NCBI GenBank assembly: GCA_013360565.1
Contig: JABWBI010000004.1
Location: 1 to 46,653 of the forward strand
Reading direction: 5' to 3'
DNA length: 46,653 nucleotides
Source of the DNA: Candidatus Sumerlaeia bacterium
Lineage (GTDB): Bacteria > Sumerlaeota > Sumerlaeia > JABWBI01
Part shown: positions 8,766-19,130 of the stretch, in pieces
Position numbering within the stretch: the stretch's first letter is position 1
Layout of the letters: each line of letters starts with the position of its first letter
The notes under the pieces: model-generated
What the model was told of the DNA's origin: nothing
Databases searched by the model: none
Seen by the model: the letters and a program-made list of their open reading frames with translations, nothing else
Translations under genes and position numbers: made by a program

Positions 8766-9304
8766 GGCATCGCCGGTCCTTCGGCCGGCGTGGTCTCGGA
8801 GGTCGTGCGGACCTGCACGTTGCCCTCGAAGCGAGTGACCGCCTCCCCGCTCGCGTCTTGGTCGATGACGATCGTGTCGGCCCAGGCGGTGAAGACCGAC
8901 CCCTCCTGCTGCTGCACGACGTAGGGCTGGTCCGTCGCCGCTCCGCGCTCGAGGGTCATCGAACCACTCTCGGTGTTGTAGTTCAGAGTGCCGCCGACGG
9001 CGACCAGCTCACCCATCTGGATCTGGACCCGCTGGCCCGTCGCGCTCATCGAGTGGCCGGTCTCGTCGTAGATCAGCTCCTCGCAGTCGATGTTGAAGTC
9101 ATCCGAACGGACCGCGACGGAGCCGCGGGCGTGGAGGCGGCCCGTGCTGCCCTCGTAGTCCATCACCTGGCAGTCGATGCGGCTGTTGCCGCCAAGTCCA
9201 GGCAGGCTCATCGACTGCCGCTCACCGCCCGGGGCGGCCTCCTGGGCGCTCGGAGCGCTGGCCGTGAGTGCGGCCAGTAGCAGGGTCAAGGTTGCAGGTC
9301 TCAT
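8762..9304 (-). CDS. lptA: LPS transport periplasmic protein LptA
   Basis: A 180-residue exported protein with a signal peptide (RPATLTLLLAALTASAPSAQ) and a single OstA-type domain: SRIDCQVMDYEGSTGRLHARGSV, FNIDCEELIYDETG, MSATGQRVQIQMG and TRFEGNVQV. LptA polymerises head to tail between LptC and LptD to bring LPS to the outer membrane. The frame is open upstream but overlaps lptC; the ATG at 9304, one base after the lptC stop, gives the signal peptide its proper start. The gene is coupled to the longer OstA-like gene. It shares clear similarity with that protein (DDFNIDCEELIYDETG versus DRFNIDCENLTYDGQS), so the pair probably arose by duplication. Confidence 0.85.
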   Translation of the reverse strand: MRPATLTLLLAALTASAPSAQEAAPGGERQSMSLPGLGGNSRIDCQVMDYEGSTGRLHARGSVAVRSDDFNIDCEELIYDETGHSMSATGQRVQIQMGELVAVGGTLNYNTESGSMTLERGAATDQPYVVQQQEGSVFTAWADTIVIDQDASGEAVTRFEGNVQVRTTSETTPAEGPAMP

Positions 9305-9305
9305 G

Positions 9306-9956
9306 TCAGGGCGTGTCCTCCCGGTGAATTGGACGATACTCCGCATCGAAGGCGGCAACGTCGAAGGTCGGTGAGCGGGTCATTGAGGGGCGGGTGAAAC
9401 GTGCATTGAGCTGCAGGTCGGCAGAGACCCCCCGGCCCTGAGAGATCCAGGCGCCGCCGTCCGGCGTCGCCTGCACCATCACGAACTGCTCATCCGTATT
9501 GCCCGGCGCCTCGACCCCCTGTGGCAGCGCCGTCGTGAGACGGCGCGTCTCGGGATCGTAGGCAATCTGAGTCACGTAGAGAATCACGTTCTCGTCGAGA
9601 CGCCGGATCTTGATGCGCTCGTCCTGAGCGAACGCAACGAATGTCGAGCGATCGATGTCAACACGGCCCCAGTCGGCGGAGACCTCCGAGACCACCTGCC
9701 CGTCCTGGTAGAAGTGCAGGGTGAAGTCCTGGAGCGTCGCGTAGCCCGCCCCCTCGAACATCTCGCCGCGCACTGCCTCCACGCGCTGCCCCGGCCCTGT
9801 GATCTCGTCATGTGAGGTCAGGACGAAGTTGGTCATCGCGATGGGGATCTCCGGGGCCGGTGCCGCATCGCCCTCAGGAATGACCCGCAGATCACCGCAG
9901 CTCGCCAGTGCAGCGGCGCCGAGTGCAGGCAGGCAGCGCCGGAGGTCGAATCTCAT
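9306..9956 (-). CDS. lptC: LptC-like lipoprotein
   Basis: The protein has 216 residues. The start at 9956 (ATGA overlap with the kdsA stop) gives a lipoprotein signal with lipobox LASC ending at Cys20. The rest is beta-rich, with repeats of the type seen in LptC/OstA proteins (FVLTSHDEI, MFEGAGYATLQDFTLHFY, ERIKIRRLDENVILYVTQIAYD). LptC receives LPS from the LptBFG extractor and passes it to LptA; here anchoring appears to be by lipid rather than by an N-terminal helix. Identification depends strongly on context (between kdsA and lptA). The lptB, lptF and lptG genes are not in the window. The frame upstream of 9956 is a shadow of kdsA. Confidence 0.75.
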   Translation of the reverse strand: MRFDLRRCLPALGAAALASCGDLRVIPEGDAAPAPEIPIAMTNFVLTSHDEITGPGQRVEAVRGEMFEGAGYATLQDFTLHFYQDGQVVSEVSADWGRVDIDRSTFVAFAQDERIKIRRLDENVILYVTQIAYDPETRRLTTALPQGVEAPGNTDEQFVMVQATPDGGAWISQGRGVSADLQLNARFTRPSMTRSPTFDVAAFDAEYRPIHREDTP

Positions 9957-10792
9957 GGCCGAGCCTCCACACGATCGACGGCGGCGCGAATCGCCAGCAG
10001 ACTGTCGAGAAGCGGCGCGAGGTCGTCGAGTTTCCACGAGACCGCCCCGTCGCACAGGGCGCGATCCGGGTCGGGATGGACCTCCATGAAGACGGCATCG
10101 GCCCCTGCGGCGACGGCAGCGCGCGCCAGGTGCGGGATGTACTCCCGCGTGCCGCCACTCTGGCCGCCGGCAGCGCTCGGCCGCTGGACGCTGTGGGTCG
10201 CATCGAAGACGACAGGGCACTCGGCCTCGCGCTGCATCCACGGGATGGACCTCATGTCCACCACCAGACTGTTGTAGCCGAACGTCGCCCCCCGCTCGGT
10301 CACCATGACGCGGTCACAGCCGGCGTCGCGGCACTTCTCGACCGCATGGGTCATGTCACCCGGTGCGACGAATTGCCCCTTCTTGATGTTCACCGCCGCC
10401 CCGGTCCGGGATGCGGCGACGAGGAGGTCCGTCTGCCGGCACAGAAAGGCGGGGATCTGAAGGATGTCGACCGCCGAGGCCGCAGGCGCTGCCTGTGGCG
10501 GCTCGTGGATGTCCGTCATCACCGGCACGCCGTGCCGGCGTCTGATGCCCGCCAGCACCGTCAGCCCCTCGTCCAAGCCCGGCCCGCGGAACGAGTGAAT
10601 CGAAGTCCGGTTGGCCTTGTCAAAGGACGCCTTGAAGATCAGCGGGAGGCCGAGCGGGCGGCAGATCGCCACGAGGCGCTCCGCGACTTCGTCGGCCAGC
10701 GCGGGCGTCTCGATGACATCGGGACCGGCGATCAGCGCCAGGGGCTGTCCAGCACCGATGCTCACAGACCCGAGGGTGACCACAGTTGCCAT
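9953..10792 (-). CDS. kdsA: 3-deoxy-8-phosphooctulonate (Kdo-8-P) synthase
   Basis: Condenses arabinose-5-phosphate and PEP to Kdo-8-phosphate. From the ATG at 10792 it has 279 residues, the usual length. Signatures: FKASFDKANRTS, TDIHEP, DILQIPAFLCRQTDLL, VNIKKGQF, FGYNSLVVDMR and FDATHSVQ. The metal-site His (THS), Glu (MEVHPDP) and Asp (CDGAVS) are present, but the position that is Cys in metal-dependent enzymes and Asn in metal-independent ones is Asp25 (AGPDVIE; codon GAT at 10720-10718). An upstream in-frame TTG at 10828 is the alternative start; neither has a clear ribosome-binding site. Neighbours are pyrG (66 bases upstream) and lptC (overlapping). Confidence 0.93.
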   Translation of the reverse strand: MATVVTLGSVSIGAGQPLALIAGPDVIETPALADEVAERLVAICRPLGLPLIFKASFDKANRTSIHSFRGPGLDEGLTVLAGIRRRHGVPVMTDIHEPPQAAPAASAVDILQIPAFLCRQTDLLVAASRTGAAVNIKKGQFVAPGDMTHAVEKCRDAGCDRVMVTERGATFGYNSLVVDMRSIPWMQREAECPVVFDATHSVQRPSAAGGQSGGTREYIPHLARAAVAAGADAVFMEVHPDPDRALCDGAVSWKLDDLAPLLDSLLAIRAAVDRVEARP

Positions 10793-10858
10793 GGTGGGAT
10801 TCAAGGGTGCGCAGGCCCGAATCCGCAACGCAAATCGCGTGGCGGGATCGATCCCCCT

Positions 10859-13253
<2,395 letters not shown>

Positions 13254-13257
<4 letters not shown>

Positions 13258-14249
13258 CGGTGCCGCACCTTCGACCGCAGAGGACTGCTCCGCAGGGACT
13301 CGCTCAGCTCCCCGGCCTTGACCGTGGCGGTGCCGAGCTTGCCGACCACGATTCCGGCCGCGCGGTTGGCGAGGCGGGCCGCCTCTTCGAGGTCGGTGCC
13401 TGCCGCCAGGGCCAGCGCCATGGTTGCAACGACGGTGTCCCCGGCACCGGACACGTCGTAGACTTCGCGGGCTTCGGTGGGGATGTGAAGCGGCGGACGT
13501 CCCGGGCGGAAGAGTGACATGCCCTCGGGGCCCCGCGTGATCAGGACCGACTTCGCGCCGGAGATCTCGAGAAGCTGCCGCCCTGCCGCGAGCAGTGACT
13601 CCGGTCCGGTGATCTTGCAGCCGCTGGCCGCACCGGCTTCATGGTGATTGGGGGTGATAACATCGACACCACGGTAGAGGGAAAAGTGGCCCACCTTGGG
13701 ATCGACGACGACTCGGGCACCACGCTTGGCACACTCGGCCAGGAGGGCGGTGATCAACCCGGGGCTGATGACCCCTTTGCCGTAGTCGGAAATCACCGCC
13801 GCCCGGTGCCGGCGGACGCAGCGAATCGCGGTGCGGATCAGAGCCTCGCTCTCCAGGCCGTCCGGACGGTTCTCCTCGTAGTCGACGCGGAGAAGCTGCT
13901 GATGCTGGGCCATCACACGGACCTTGCGGATCGTGGGGACTCCGGGCACGCAGACGAGCCCCGCCACAGGAAGGCCCCACTGGCGGAACACGCGGCGCAG
14001 CTCTTCGGCCGCCAAGTCATCCCCAACGGCCCCCACGGCCAGACACTTGCCGCCGAGCGAGGCGACGTTGGCCGCGACGTTGGCCGCGCCCCCGAGCCGC
14101 CGGTCGATCTGCTCCATGCGCACGACGGGAACCGGGGCCTCGGGGCTGATCCGCTCGACAGCCCCGAGCACGTACTCGTCGAGCATCACATCGCCCACGA
14201 CGAGGACCGGGGCCTGAGCGAAGCGTCGGAGGGCGGCGTGAAGAGTCAC
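13254..14249 (-). CDS. hldA: D-glycero-beta-D-manno-heptose-7-phosphate kinase
   Basis: A pfkB-family kinase of 331 residues that makes heptose 1,7-bisphosphate for the LPS inner core. It carries GDVMLDEYVLG, the RISPEAPVPVV signature of RfaE domain 1, the sugar-binding GGAANVAANVASLGG and the anion-hole/catalytic-base motif DVSGAGDTVVA. Unlike E. coli HldE there is no fused cytidylyltransferase domain; that activity must be encoded elsewhere. The start is GTG at 14249 with no visible Shine-Dalgarno; no better start exists before the conserved VLVVGDVMLD. About 95 bases of GC-rich sequence separate it from hisG. RbsK-type kinases are excluded by the SPEAPVPV block. Confidence 0.92.
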
Positions 14250-14343
14250 GGTGCAAGCGGCGGGGAGGGCATGTGCCCGCGGAGAGACGCGCCGTGAGCG
14301 CGTGGCAGAGCTCCTGCCGGCGCCATCGCACCGTGGTCCGGCG

Positions 14344-15243
14344 TCACGGGATCACCTTGTTGAGCGGGTACTCGATGATGTCCTTCGCCCCCGCCTGCTT
14401 GAGCGCCGGAATGATCCGCCGCACCTCGCTCTCGTCGAGGATCACCTCGATGGCCACCCAGCCGGTCTCCGCGAGTTTGCTGACGGTCGGCGACTCCATC
14501 CCGCGGATCTGGCCTGAGACCTTGGCCAGTGAGGCCTCGGGGAGGTTCATTTTCAAACCGACCTTGCCCTGCGCCTCGATCGCGCCGCTCATCAGCATCG
14601 CGAGGGTCTCGATCTTGTCCCGGATCCAGGGAACGTTCCAGCCGTTGCGATTCGCGATGATGACCGGATAGCTCTTCACCACATAGTCACGCCCCGTGTC
14701 GTCGACCGGCAGAATCCGCAGATTGTTCGCCTTGAGCGAAGAACCCGTCTCGGTGATCTCCAAGATGGCGTCGACGAGGTCGGGGACTTTGATCTCCGTG
14801 GCGCCCCAGGAGAACTCGACCTGCGCGCGGATACCGCGCTCGGCGAGGAATCGATTGGCCATGTTGACGGCCTCGGTGGCGATCCGCTTGCCGGCGAGGT
14901 CCTCGACCCGGTGGATCTCCGAATCCTTCGCCACGGCCAGCACCCAGCGCACCGGATTCCGCGTTGCCTTCGAGTAGGGAATGGACGCGACCGTCACCAC
15001 ATCCGCGCCGTTCTCCATGACCCAGTCCTCGCCCGTGATGCCAGCGTCGAAGACGCCCTGCTCGACGTACTTGGCGATCTCCTGCGCCCGGAGGAGCTTC
15101 GCGTCGATCTCGGGGTCGTCGCACTGCGCGGTGTAGGAGCGAGAGCTGACCGCGAACCGGAAGCCCGCCTTCGCCAGCAAGCTCAGCGTCGCCTCCTGAA
15201 TGCTGCCCTTGGGCAGCGCGAGGCGGAGAGTCGGTTCACCCAT
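14344..15243 (-). CDS. hisG: ATP phosphoribosyltransferase, long form
   Basis: First enzyme of histidine synthesis, joining ATP and PRPP. At 299 residues it is the long form with a C-terminal ACT-like regulatory domain (about residues 225-299), so it should not need HisZ. Visible features: N-terminal LALPKGSIQEATL, GVFDAGITGEDW, RIATEAVNMANRF and the PRPP-binding ITETGSSLKANNL. The ATG at 15243 lies inside the end of the L,D-transpeptidase gene (8-base overlap), an odd partner; no other his gene is in the window. Feedback inhibition by histidine through the C-terminal domain is expected from the family. Confidence 0.95.
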   Translation of the reverse strand: MGEPTLRLALPKGSIQEATLSLLAKAGFRFAVSSRSYTAQCDDPEIDAKLLRAQEIAKYVEQGVFDAGITGEDWVMENGADVVTVASIPYSKATRNPVRWVLAVAKDSEIHRVEDLAGKRIATEAVNMANRFLAERGIRAQVEFSWGATEIKVPDLVDAILEITETGSSLKANNLRILPVDDTGRDYVVKSYPVIIANRNGWNVPWIRDKIETLAMLMSGAIEAQGKVGLKMNLPEASLAKVSGQIRGMESPTVSKLAETGWVAIEVILDESEVRRIIPALKQAGAKDIIEYPLNKVIP

Positions 15244-16477
15244 TCGCAGGGGCTCCCGGCATGGACTCAGGACTCGCCGTTGCCGGTGCCGGCGGTGGCG
15301 GGGTCCGGGCAGTGCGGGCCGCCTCGGCGGCGACCCGGGACTGATAGATCGTCACCTCCGTCCCGCGGGGCAGGAGGTCGAAGAGCTCCTCGACATCACT
15401 GTTGCGGAGTCCGATGCACCCGTTGGACGCGCGCGTGCCGATCGTGTCGGGCTGAATCGTCCCGTGGATGCCGATCGATGGCATCTCCCGGAAGCCCATC
15501 CAGCGCGTTCCCAGCTCATTGTCGGGGGCGCCTGGGGCCACGTTGCGGCCGGTGACGGGGTCGTTCCAGGCGGGATTGACGCTGCGCGCCTCGATGTGGA
15601 ACTCGCCCAGTGGAGTCATGTACTCCTCGCGGCCGACGCGGATGGGATAGCGGGCGTAGAACTCGTCGCCGTTGAAGACGAGGAGCGTGAAGTCGTCCTT
15701 GTAGATCTCCACGCGGAAGTCCCGCCGCGGAATCTTGATGCGGCGGTTGATCTGGAGGTTGCGGGGGTTGAGGTTGTTCACACGCTCGATCAGCGAGGCG
15801 CTGACCCCGAAGCGCCTCCCCAGCCGGTCCAGGGTGTCACCGCGCTGGATGACATAGAGTTCATCGTCGCCTTCGAGCGTGAGGGAGAACAGGACATCGA
15901 GATTCAGACCCGAGAGGCGGTCTTCGATCTCGTTGACGATCGGGGACAGGGGGTCGGCTTGGCGCGCCTGACGATACAGGGCCCGGGCCGCCTCGGCGTC
16001 CCCGCGGGCCTCTGCGATGCGTCCCTGGCCGTAGAGCCGGTGCTCAGTGAAGTCTGCGGCACCGATCTCGCCGAGCCGGTTGAAGTGCCCCTCGGCGACA
16101 TCGACTTGCCCTGCCGCCAGAGCACGGAGGGCCAACTCGTACAGCGCCCGGCCCCGGAGCGAGGGGTCCCGCGCCTCATCCGCGAGGCGCTGGTACATGC
16201 GCGTCGCCTCGAGACTCGCCTGTGCAGCGGTGTGGGCCTCGGCCAAGAGCATCCAGACGCGCTGGCGCAGCTCGAGGGTCGGCGCTGCATCGGCCAGCGG
16301 AGTGGCCGTCTGGATCGCCTGCTGCCACTGGCCGTCGCGGGCTTGGCTCTCGGCCAAGTTGATCGTGTCCTGGGCACCGGCCGCTGCCTTGCCCTGGGAC
16401 AGCTTGAACCAGACGCCCCCGAGGATTCCCGCAGTGATCAGAAGGCCGATGAAGATGGCGAGAACTTGGCGTGGCAC
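15236..16477 (-). CDS. L,D-transpeptidase with TPR-like and LysM domains
   Basis: A 413-residue envelope protein: N-terminal membrane helix (residues 5-25), helical TPR-like repeats (~35-190), a LysM peptidoglycan-binding module (206-250; YVIQRGDTLDRLGRRFGV), a YkuD catalytic domain (~255-378) and a Pro/Ala-rich tail. The catalytic signature is intact: His338 in GIHGT and SNGCIGL with Ser351 and nucleophile Cys354. Such enzymes form 3-3 peptidoglycan cross-links or attach proteins to the wall. The start is GTG at 16477, with AGGAG about 12 bases upstream. It heads the transcript that continues into hisG and possibly the Kdo genes. Confidence 0.9.
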   Translation of the reverse strand: MPRQVLAIFIGLLITAGILGGVWFKLSQGKAAAGAQDTINLAESQARDGQWQQAIQTATPLADAAPTLELRQRVWMLLAEAHTAAQASLEATRMYQRLADEARDPSLRGRALYELALRALAAGQVDVAEGHFNRLGEIGAADFTEHRLYGQGRIAEARGDAEAARALYRQARQADPLSPIVNEIEDRLSGLNLDVLFSLTLEGDDELYVIQRGDTLDRLGRRFGVSASLIERVNNLNPRNLQINRRIKIPRRDFRVEIYKDDFTLLVFNGDEFYARYPIRVGREEYMTPLGEFHIEARSVNPAWNDPVTGRNVAPGAPDNELGTRWMGFREMPSIGIHGTIQPDTIGTRASNGCIGLRNSDVEELFDLLPRGTEVTIYQSRVAAEAARTARTPPPPAPATASPESMPGAPANG

Positions 16478-16727
16478 GGTCGCGTCAACTCCTCTCGGGG
16501 CAGGGCAGAGGACTGCCGATTAGACACCATGCAGCTCCGAAGCTGTCAACGGATTTGCAGCGGCATCGCGCCCAAGGGACTGAACTGGCACGGCGTGGGT
16601 TTGGAAGTCATTCAAGCGGCGACCATCGCAGGGCGATAAGCCGGAGGCGGAGGTGCCCCGCACATCTCGGGCGGACTCAGGCCCGGCCCCTCGCAGGCCC
16701 ACTCTTGCCAGACTGAGGTCATTGAAG
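16478..16727. other. Divergent intergenic region
   Basis: The longest gap in the window. It holds the minus-strand promoter described separately; on the plus strand only a weak TTCAAG-N18-GATAAG candidate and a GAGGT before the next gene are visible. No RNA gene or repeat is apparent. Confidence 0.5.
16519..16549 (-). promoter_or_regulatory. Promoter of the L,D-transpeptidase/hisG transcript
   Basis: On the minus strand a perfect TTGACA (16549-16544) precedes TCTAAT (16524-16519; five of six consensus bases). The spacer is 19 bases, longer than ideal. The spacer holds a small inverted repeat (CAGCT-TCGG-AGCTG) that may be an operator. The predicted 5' leader is about 35-40 bases. Confidence 0.45.
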
Positions 16728-17939
16728 ATGAGATCACTGCACTCAGGCCGCTTCTCCCCCACTGCTCTCGCTTCCCTTCTGCTGGCGGTGTGCCCTGCGC
16801 AGGCGCGAGCCGAGTGGGATTGTGCAACGGCCACCGCTTCCGCCGAAGGCCTGACCACGGGGACCCCGCTGAGCCTCGAGGCACGGACCTGGATCGTCGA
16901 TGGCCGCACCTACGTTGCCCGGTGGGGCTCCCTTCACTCGCACACCAGCCTGTCGGATGGCAGTGGCACTCCGGCGCAGGCGTTCGCCCGTGCGCGCGGC
17001 ATCGCACAGATGGACTTCTGGGGCGTGAGCGACCACGTCGCAGGCCCCCCTGGGACGCCTCAGTCGCTGACCGAGGAGGGCTGGGAGCAGCTGAAATCTG
17101 AAGCCGACGCCGCCAACTCCCCTGGCCAGTTCGTCACCTTCTACGGGTACGAGTGGTCGCCCTTCGGTGAGCACATGGTCCTCTGGAACGAGCCGGACCT
17201 GCTGGTCACCCGCGACATTCTGCGCTTTCTCGCCCAGTGCGGCGAGCGCGGCCGTCTCGTGAATCTCTCCCATCTCTGGAATGGGCAAGTCCCTTTCTGG
17301 TGGGCCGAGGCGCACCCCGTCTATCGGCCCGACTGGGATCAGGTGTTCGGTCTTGCCGATGTCTGGGCCGGGGGACCGTATCGGCCGGTCTACGACGAGC
17401 TCATCAGCCAGGGCTACCGCGTGGGAGCCTTCGCAGGACAGGACAACCACGGGCCGGACTGGGGCCTCATTGGCGAAGCGAACGGTTGGGGCGTCGCCTG
17501 GTCCGAGGAACTGACCCGTGAATCAATCGACCGCGCCTTCCGCGCATGCCGGACCTATGCGACCCGTGACCGGGACCTCGTCATCACCTACAGCCTGCGT
17601 GGCTTGCCCGACCGCAATGGGGAACGCGTCTACCCCATGGGCTCCACGGTGCTCGTCCCGATCACCTTCCCGCTCGTGGCAAGCGTCGAGGTGCGTCAGG
17701 CCGCCGGCGGAGAACCCATCGACGCGGTCGAAGTCCTGCGCAACGGCGTGCAGATCGACGTCGTCTTCACCGACGCCGGTGCCTTCGCTCTCGACATCCC
17801 CATGGGGACAGCCGACCTGGGCCGGCACGCCTACTATCTGCGGCTCTGGCGTCTGGGAGACGACCGCCCGCTCGCCGTCACGTCTCCCATCTGGGTCGGT
17901 GGCTGGTCGCAGAATTCCTTCGGCTACCTGGGGACGTGA
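16728..17939 (+). CDS. Secreted PHP-domain metallohydrolase (CehA/McbA-like)
   Basis: A 403-residue protein with a signal peptide (to about residue 28: LASLLLAVCPAQARAEW). The mature part has PHP-type metal-binding motifs in order: GSLHSHTSLSDGSG, WGVSDHV, GYEWSP, VNLSHLW and GAFAGQDNHGP. It is followed by a beta-rich C-terminal domain from about residue 290. The layout resembles CehA/McbA and DUF3604-type phosphoesterases or carbamate hydrolases; the substrate is unknown. The start was set at 16728, which begins a proper signal sequence and has GAGGT upstream; the frame is open 25 codons further. It stands alone and converges on the coiled-coil gene, with a strong hairpin between. Confidence 0.75.
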   Translation: MRSLHSGRFSPTALASLLLAVCPAQARAEWDCATATASAEGLTTGTPLSLEARTWIVDGRTYVARWGSLHSHTSLSDGSGTPAQAFARARGIAQMDFWGVSDHVAGPPGTPQSLTEEGWEQLKSEADAANSPGQFVTFYGYEWSPFGEHMVLWNEPDLLVTRDILRFLAQCGERGRLVNLSHLWNGQVPFWWAEAHPVYRPDWDQVFGLADVWAGGPYRPVYDELISQGYRVGAFAGQDNHGPDWGLIGEANGWGVAWSEELTRESIDRAFRACRTYATRDRDLVITYSLRGLPDRNGERVYPMGSTVLVPITFPLVASVEVRQAAGGEPIDAVEVLRNGVQIDVVFTDAGAFALDIPMGTADLGRHAYYLRLWRLGDDRPLAVTSPIWVGGWSQNSFGYLGT

Positions 17940-17963
17940 TCCCTGTCCCTTGAAGCGATGAGC

Positions 17964-17991
17964 GCGCTGCGGCGGTCACCCGCCGCAGCGC
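17964..17991. terminator. Perfect 12-bp hairpin between convergent genes
   Basis: A perfect GC-rich 12-bp stem (17964-17975 with 17980-17991) closes a 4-base loop in the 80-base gap between the PHP gene and the convergent coiled-coil gene. No T-run follows on either strand. It is the strongest hairpin I saw and probably ends transcription from both sides. Confidence 0.6.
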
Positions 17992-18019
17992 CCCACTTCG
18001 TGCTCATCGCAGAGTCTGC

Positions 18020-18214
18020 TCAGTCGAGAGCGGAGATCTCCTTGATCAGCTCCTTGCGCTCCTTCTCGAGCTCCTCCAGGGCGCTGATCTTGCCCTCGAG
18101 ATCCGCCAGCTTTGTCTGGAGGTCGAGAATCATCTCCTGCTGCTCGCGGATGACTTCGTTCTTCTCGTCCAGCTTCGTCCGGATCGTTTCGATGATTTCC
18201 TGGTTCGTGACCAC
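18020..18214 (-). CDS. Small coiled-coil protein
   Basis: Sixty-four residues, almost entirely charged helix with heptad spacing (KLDEKNEVIREQQEMILDLQ, then LEELEKERKELIKEIS). It has no signal peptide, so it is probably cytoplasmic and dimeric. The start is the GTG at 18214, placed 7 bases after a perfect AAGGAGG; an ATG at 18244 is upstream of that site and therefore unlikely. It lies about 105 bases downstream of the AIM24 gene on the same strand. I do not recognise a family; a scaffold or regulator role would be a guess. Confidence 0.75.
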   Translation of the reverse strand: MVTNQEIIETIRTKLDEKNEVIREQQEMILDLQTKLADLEGKISALEELEKERKELIKEISALD

Positions 18215-18319
18215 AGGGGGGCCTCCTTGCCATTCAGGGCGCATGTCCAGCGCCGGGGACGAGAGTTCCCGGGCCGCCAGATATGCTATCGGCGCGGGCC
18301 CCTCGGGAGTTGAGTCCGG

Positions 18320-19027
18320 TCAGTTGCTGCGCTTGGGCAAGAAGGGCAAGATCGTGTTGATGAAGCTCTGGAAGGATCGCGTCTGGATGTAGATGCGCCC
18401 CGGGCCTCGATAGCGGCAGACGAAGCCCTCTCCTGACATGGCCGACTTCACCAAGCCCTTGAAGAAGCCGCCGACGCCCTGCGACTGGCCCGTGGCCTTC
18501 TCCAGGCTGTAGGTGACCGTCGAGTCGAACGCGACGATGTGGGACGTGTCGACCAAGTACTCTTCGCCGGCATCGAGCGACAGAGCGTGAATCGCGCCGA
18601 AGGAGGAGACGAACAGCGTCCCCGAGCCCTGAACGGTCAGCAGAAAGAGACTCTCACCGGAGATCATCGCCTTCAGACTGCCCTGGACGCCGATCTGGAA
18701 ATCAGCCGCGCCCGCCAGGTAGGAGCCCGATTGAACCATCATTTTCTCTCCCCGGAGCTCGATGGCCATGATGTCGCCCGTCGAGCCAGGGGCAAACGTC
18801 ACCTCACCGCGCCCTCCCTCTGCGGTGTAAGTCGAGCGGAAGATCGACTCGCCGCCCGCCATGCTCTTGACGGCGCCGAACAACCCGCCTCCGGACACCT
18901 GGGCGTCCAGCTTGATGACGGGAGACATCGACACCATCGCGCCGGCCTCCGCCATGATGCGCTCGCCCTGCTCCAGCGTGACGACCAGCAGACTGTAGGA
19001 CGGCTGATAGAGAATCTCGTGCTGCAT
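18320..19027 (-). CDS. AIM24/TIGR00266-family protein
   Basis: A 235-residue beta-rich protein of the AIM24 (TIGR00266) family, whose bacterial members are widespread and uncharacterised. The N-terminal QPSYSLLVVTLEQGERIMAEAGAMVSM block and the later GGGLFGAVKSMAGGES, PGSTGDIMAIEL, FVSSFGAIHAL and GEEYLVDTSHIVAFD are characteristic. A C-terminal hydrophobic YIQTRSFQSFINTILPFLP segment may touch membranes. The start at 19027 has AAGGA 8 bases upstream; the longer open frame ahead of it is non-coding. The family fold (double-stranded beta-helix) is predicted to bind membranes or collagen-like ligands in some annotations, but no function is established. Confidence 0.9.
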   Translation of the reverse strand: MQHEILYQPSYSLLVVTLEQGERIMAEAGAMVSMSPVIKLDAQVSGGGLFGAVKSMAGGESIFRSTYTAEGGRGEVTFAPGSTGDIMAIELRGEKMMVQSGSYLAGAADFQIGVQGSLKAMISGESLFLLTVQGSGTLFVSSFGAIHALSLDAGEEYLVDTSHIVAFDSTVTYSLEKATGQSQGVGGFFKGLVKSAMSGEGFVCRYRGPGRIYIQTRSFQSFINTILPFLPKRSN

Positions 19028-19052
19028 GGCCTGCGTCCTTGATAAAGATGAT

Positions 19053-19088
19053 GGCCTCTGGCCACTCGGGTGGAGTGGACCAGAGGCC
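19053..19088 (-). terminator. Terminator hairpin after the small secreted gene
   Basis: A long stem of 9 plus 6 base pairs with one bulged A (19053-19067 with 19073-19088) and a 5-base loop lies about 43 bases past the stop of the minus-strand gene at 19131-19433 and before the AIM24 start. The downstream minus-strand sequence is mildly T-rich. Confidence 0.55.
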
Positions 19089-19130
19089 GCGGCAACTCTC
19101 AAGGCCGATGGCGCCGCGCGGCGCCGGACG

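Noticed and set aside
14250-14343. Tiny uORF (MPSPPLAP) whose stop overlaps the heptose-kinase GTG
   Set aside because: Its ATG has no ribosome-binding site; chance in GC-rich sequence is more likely.
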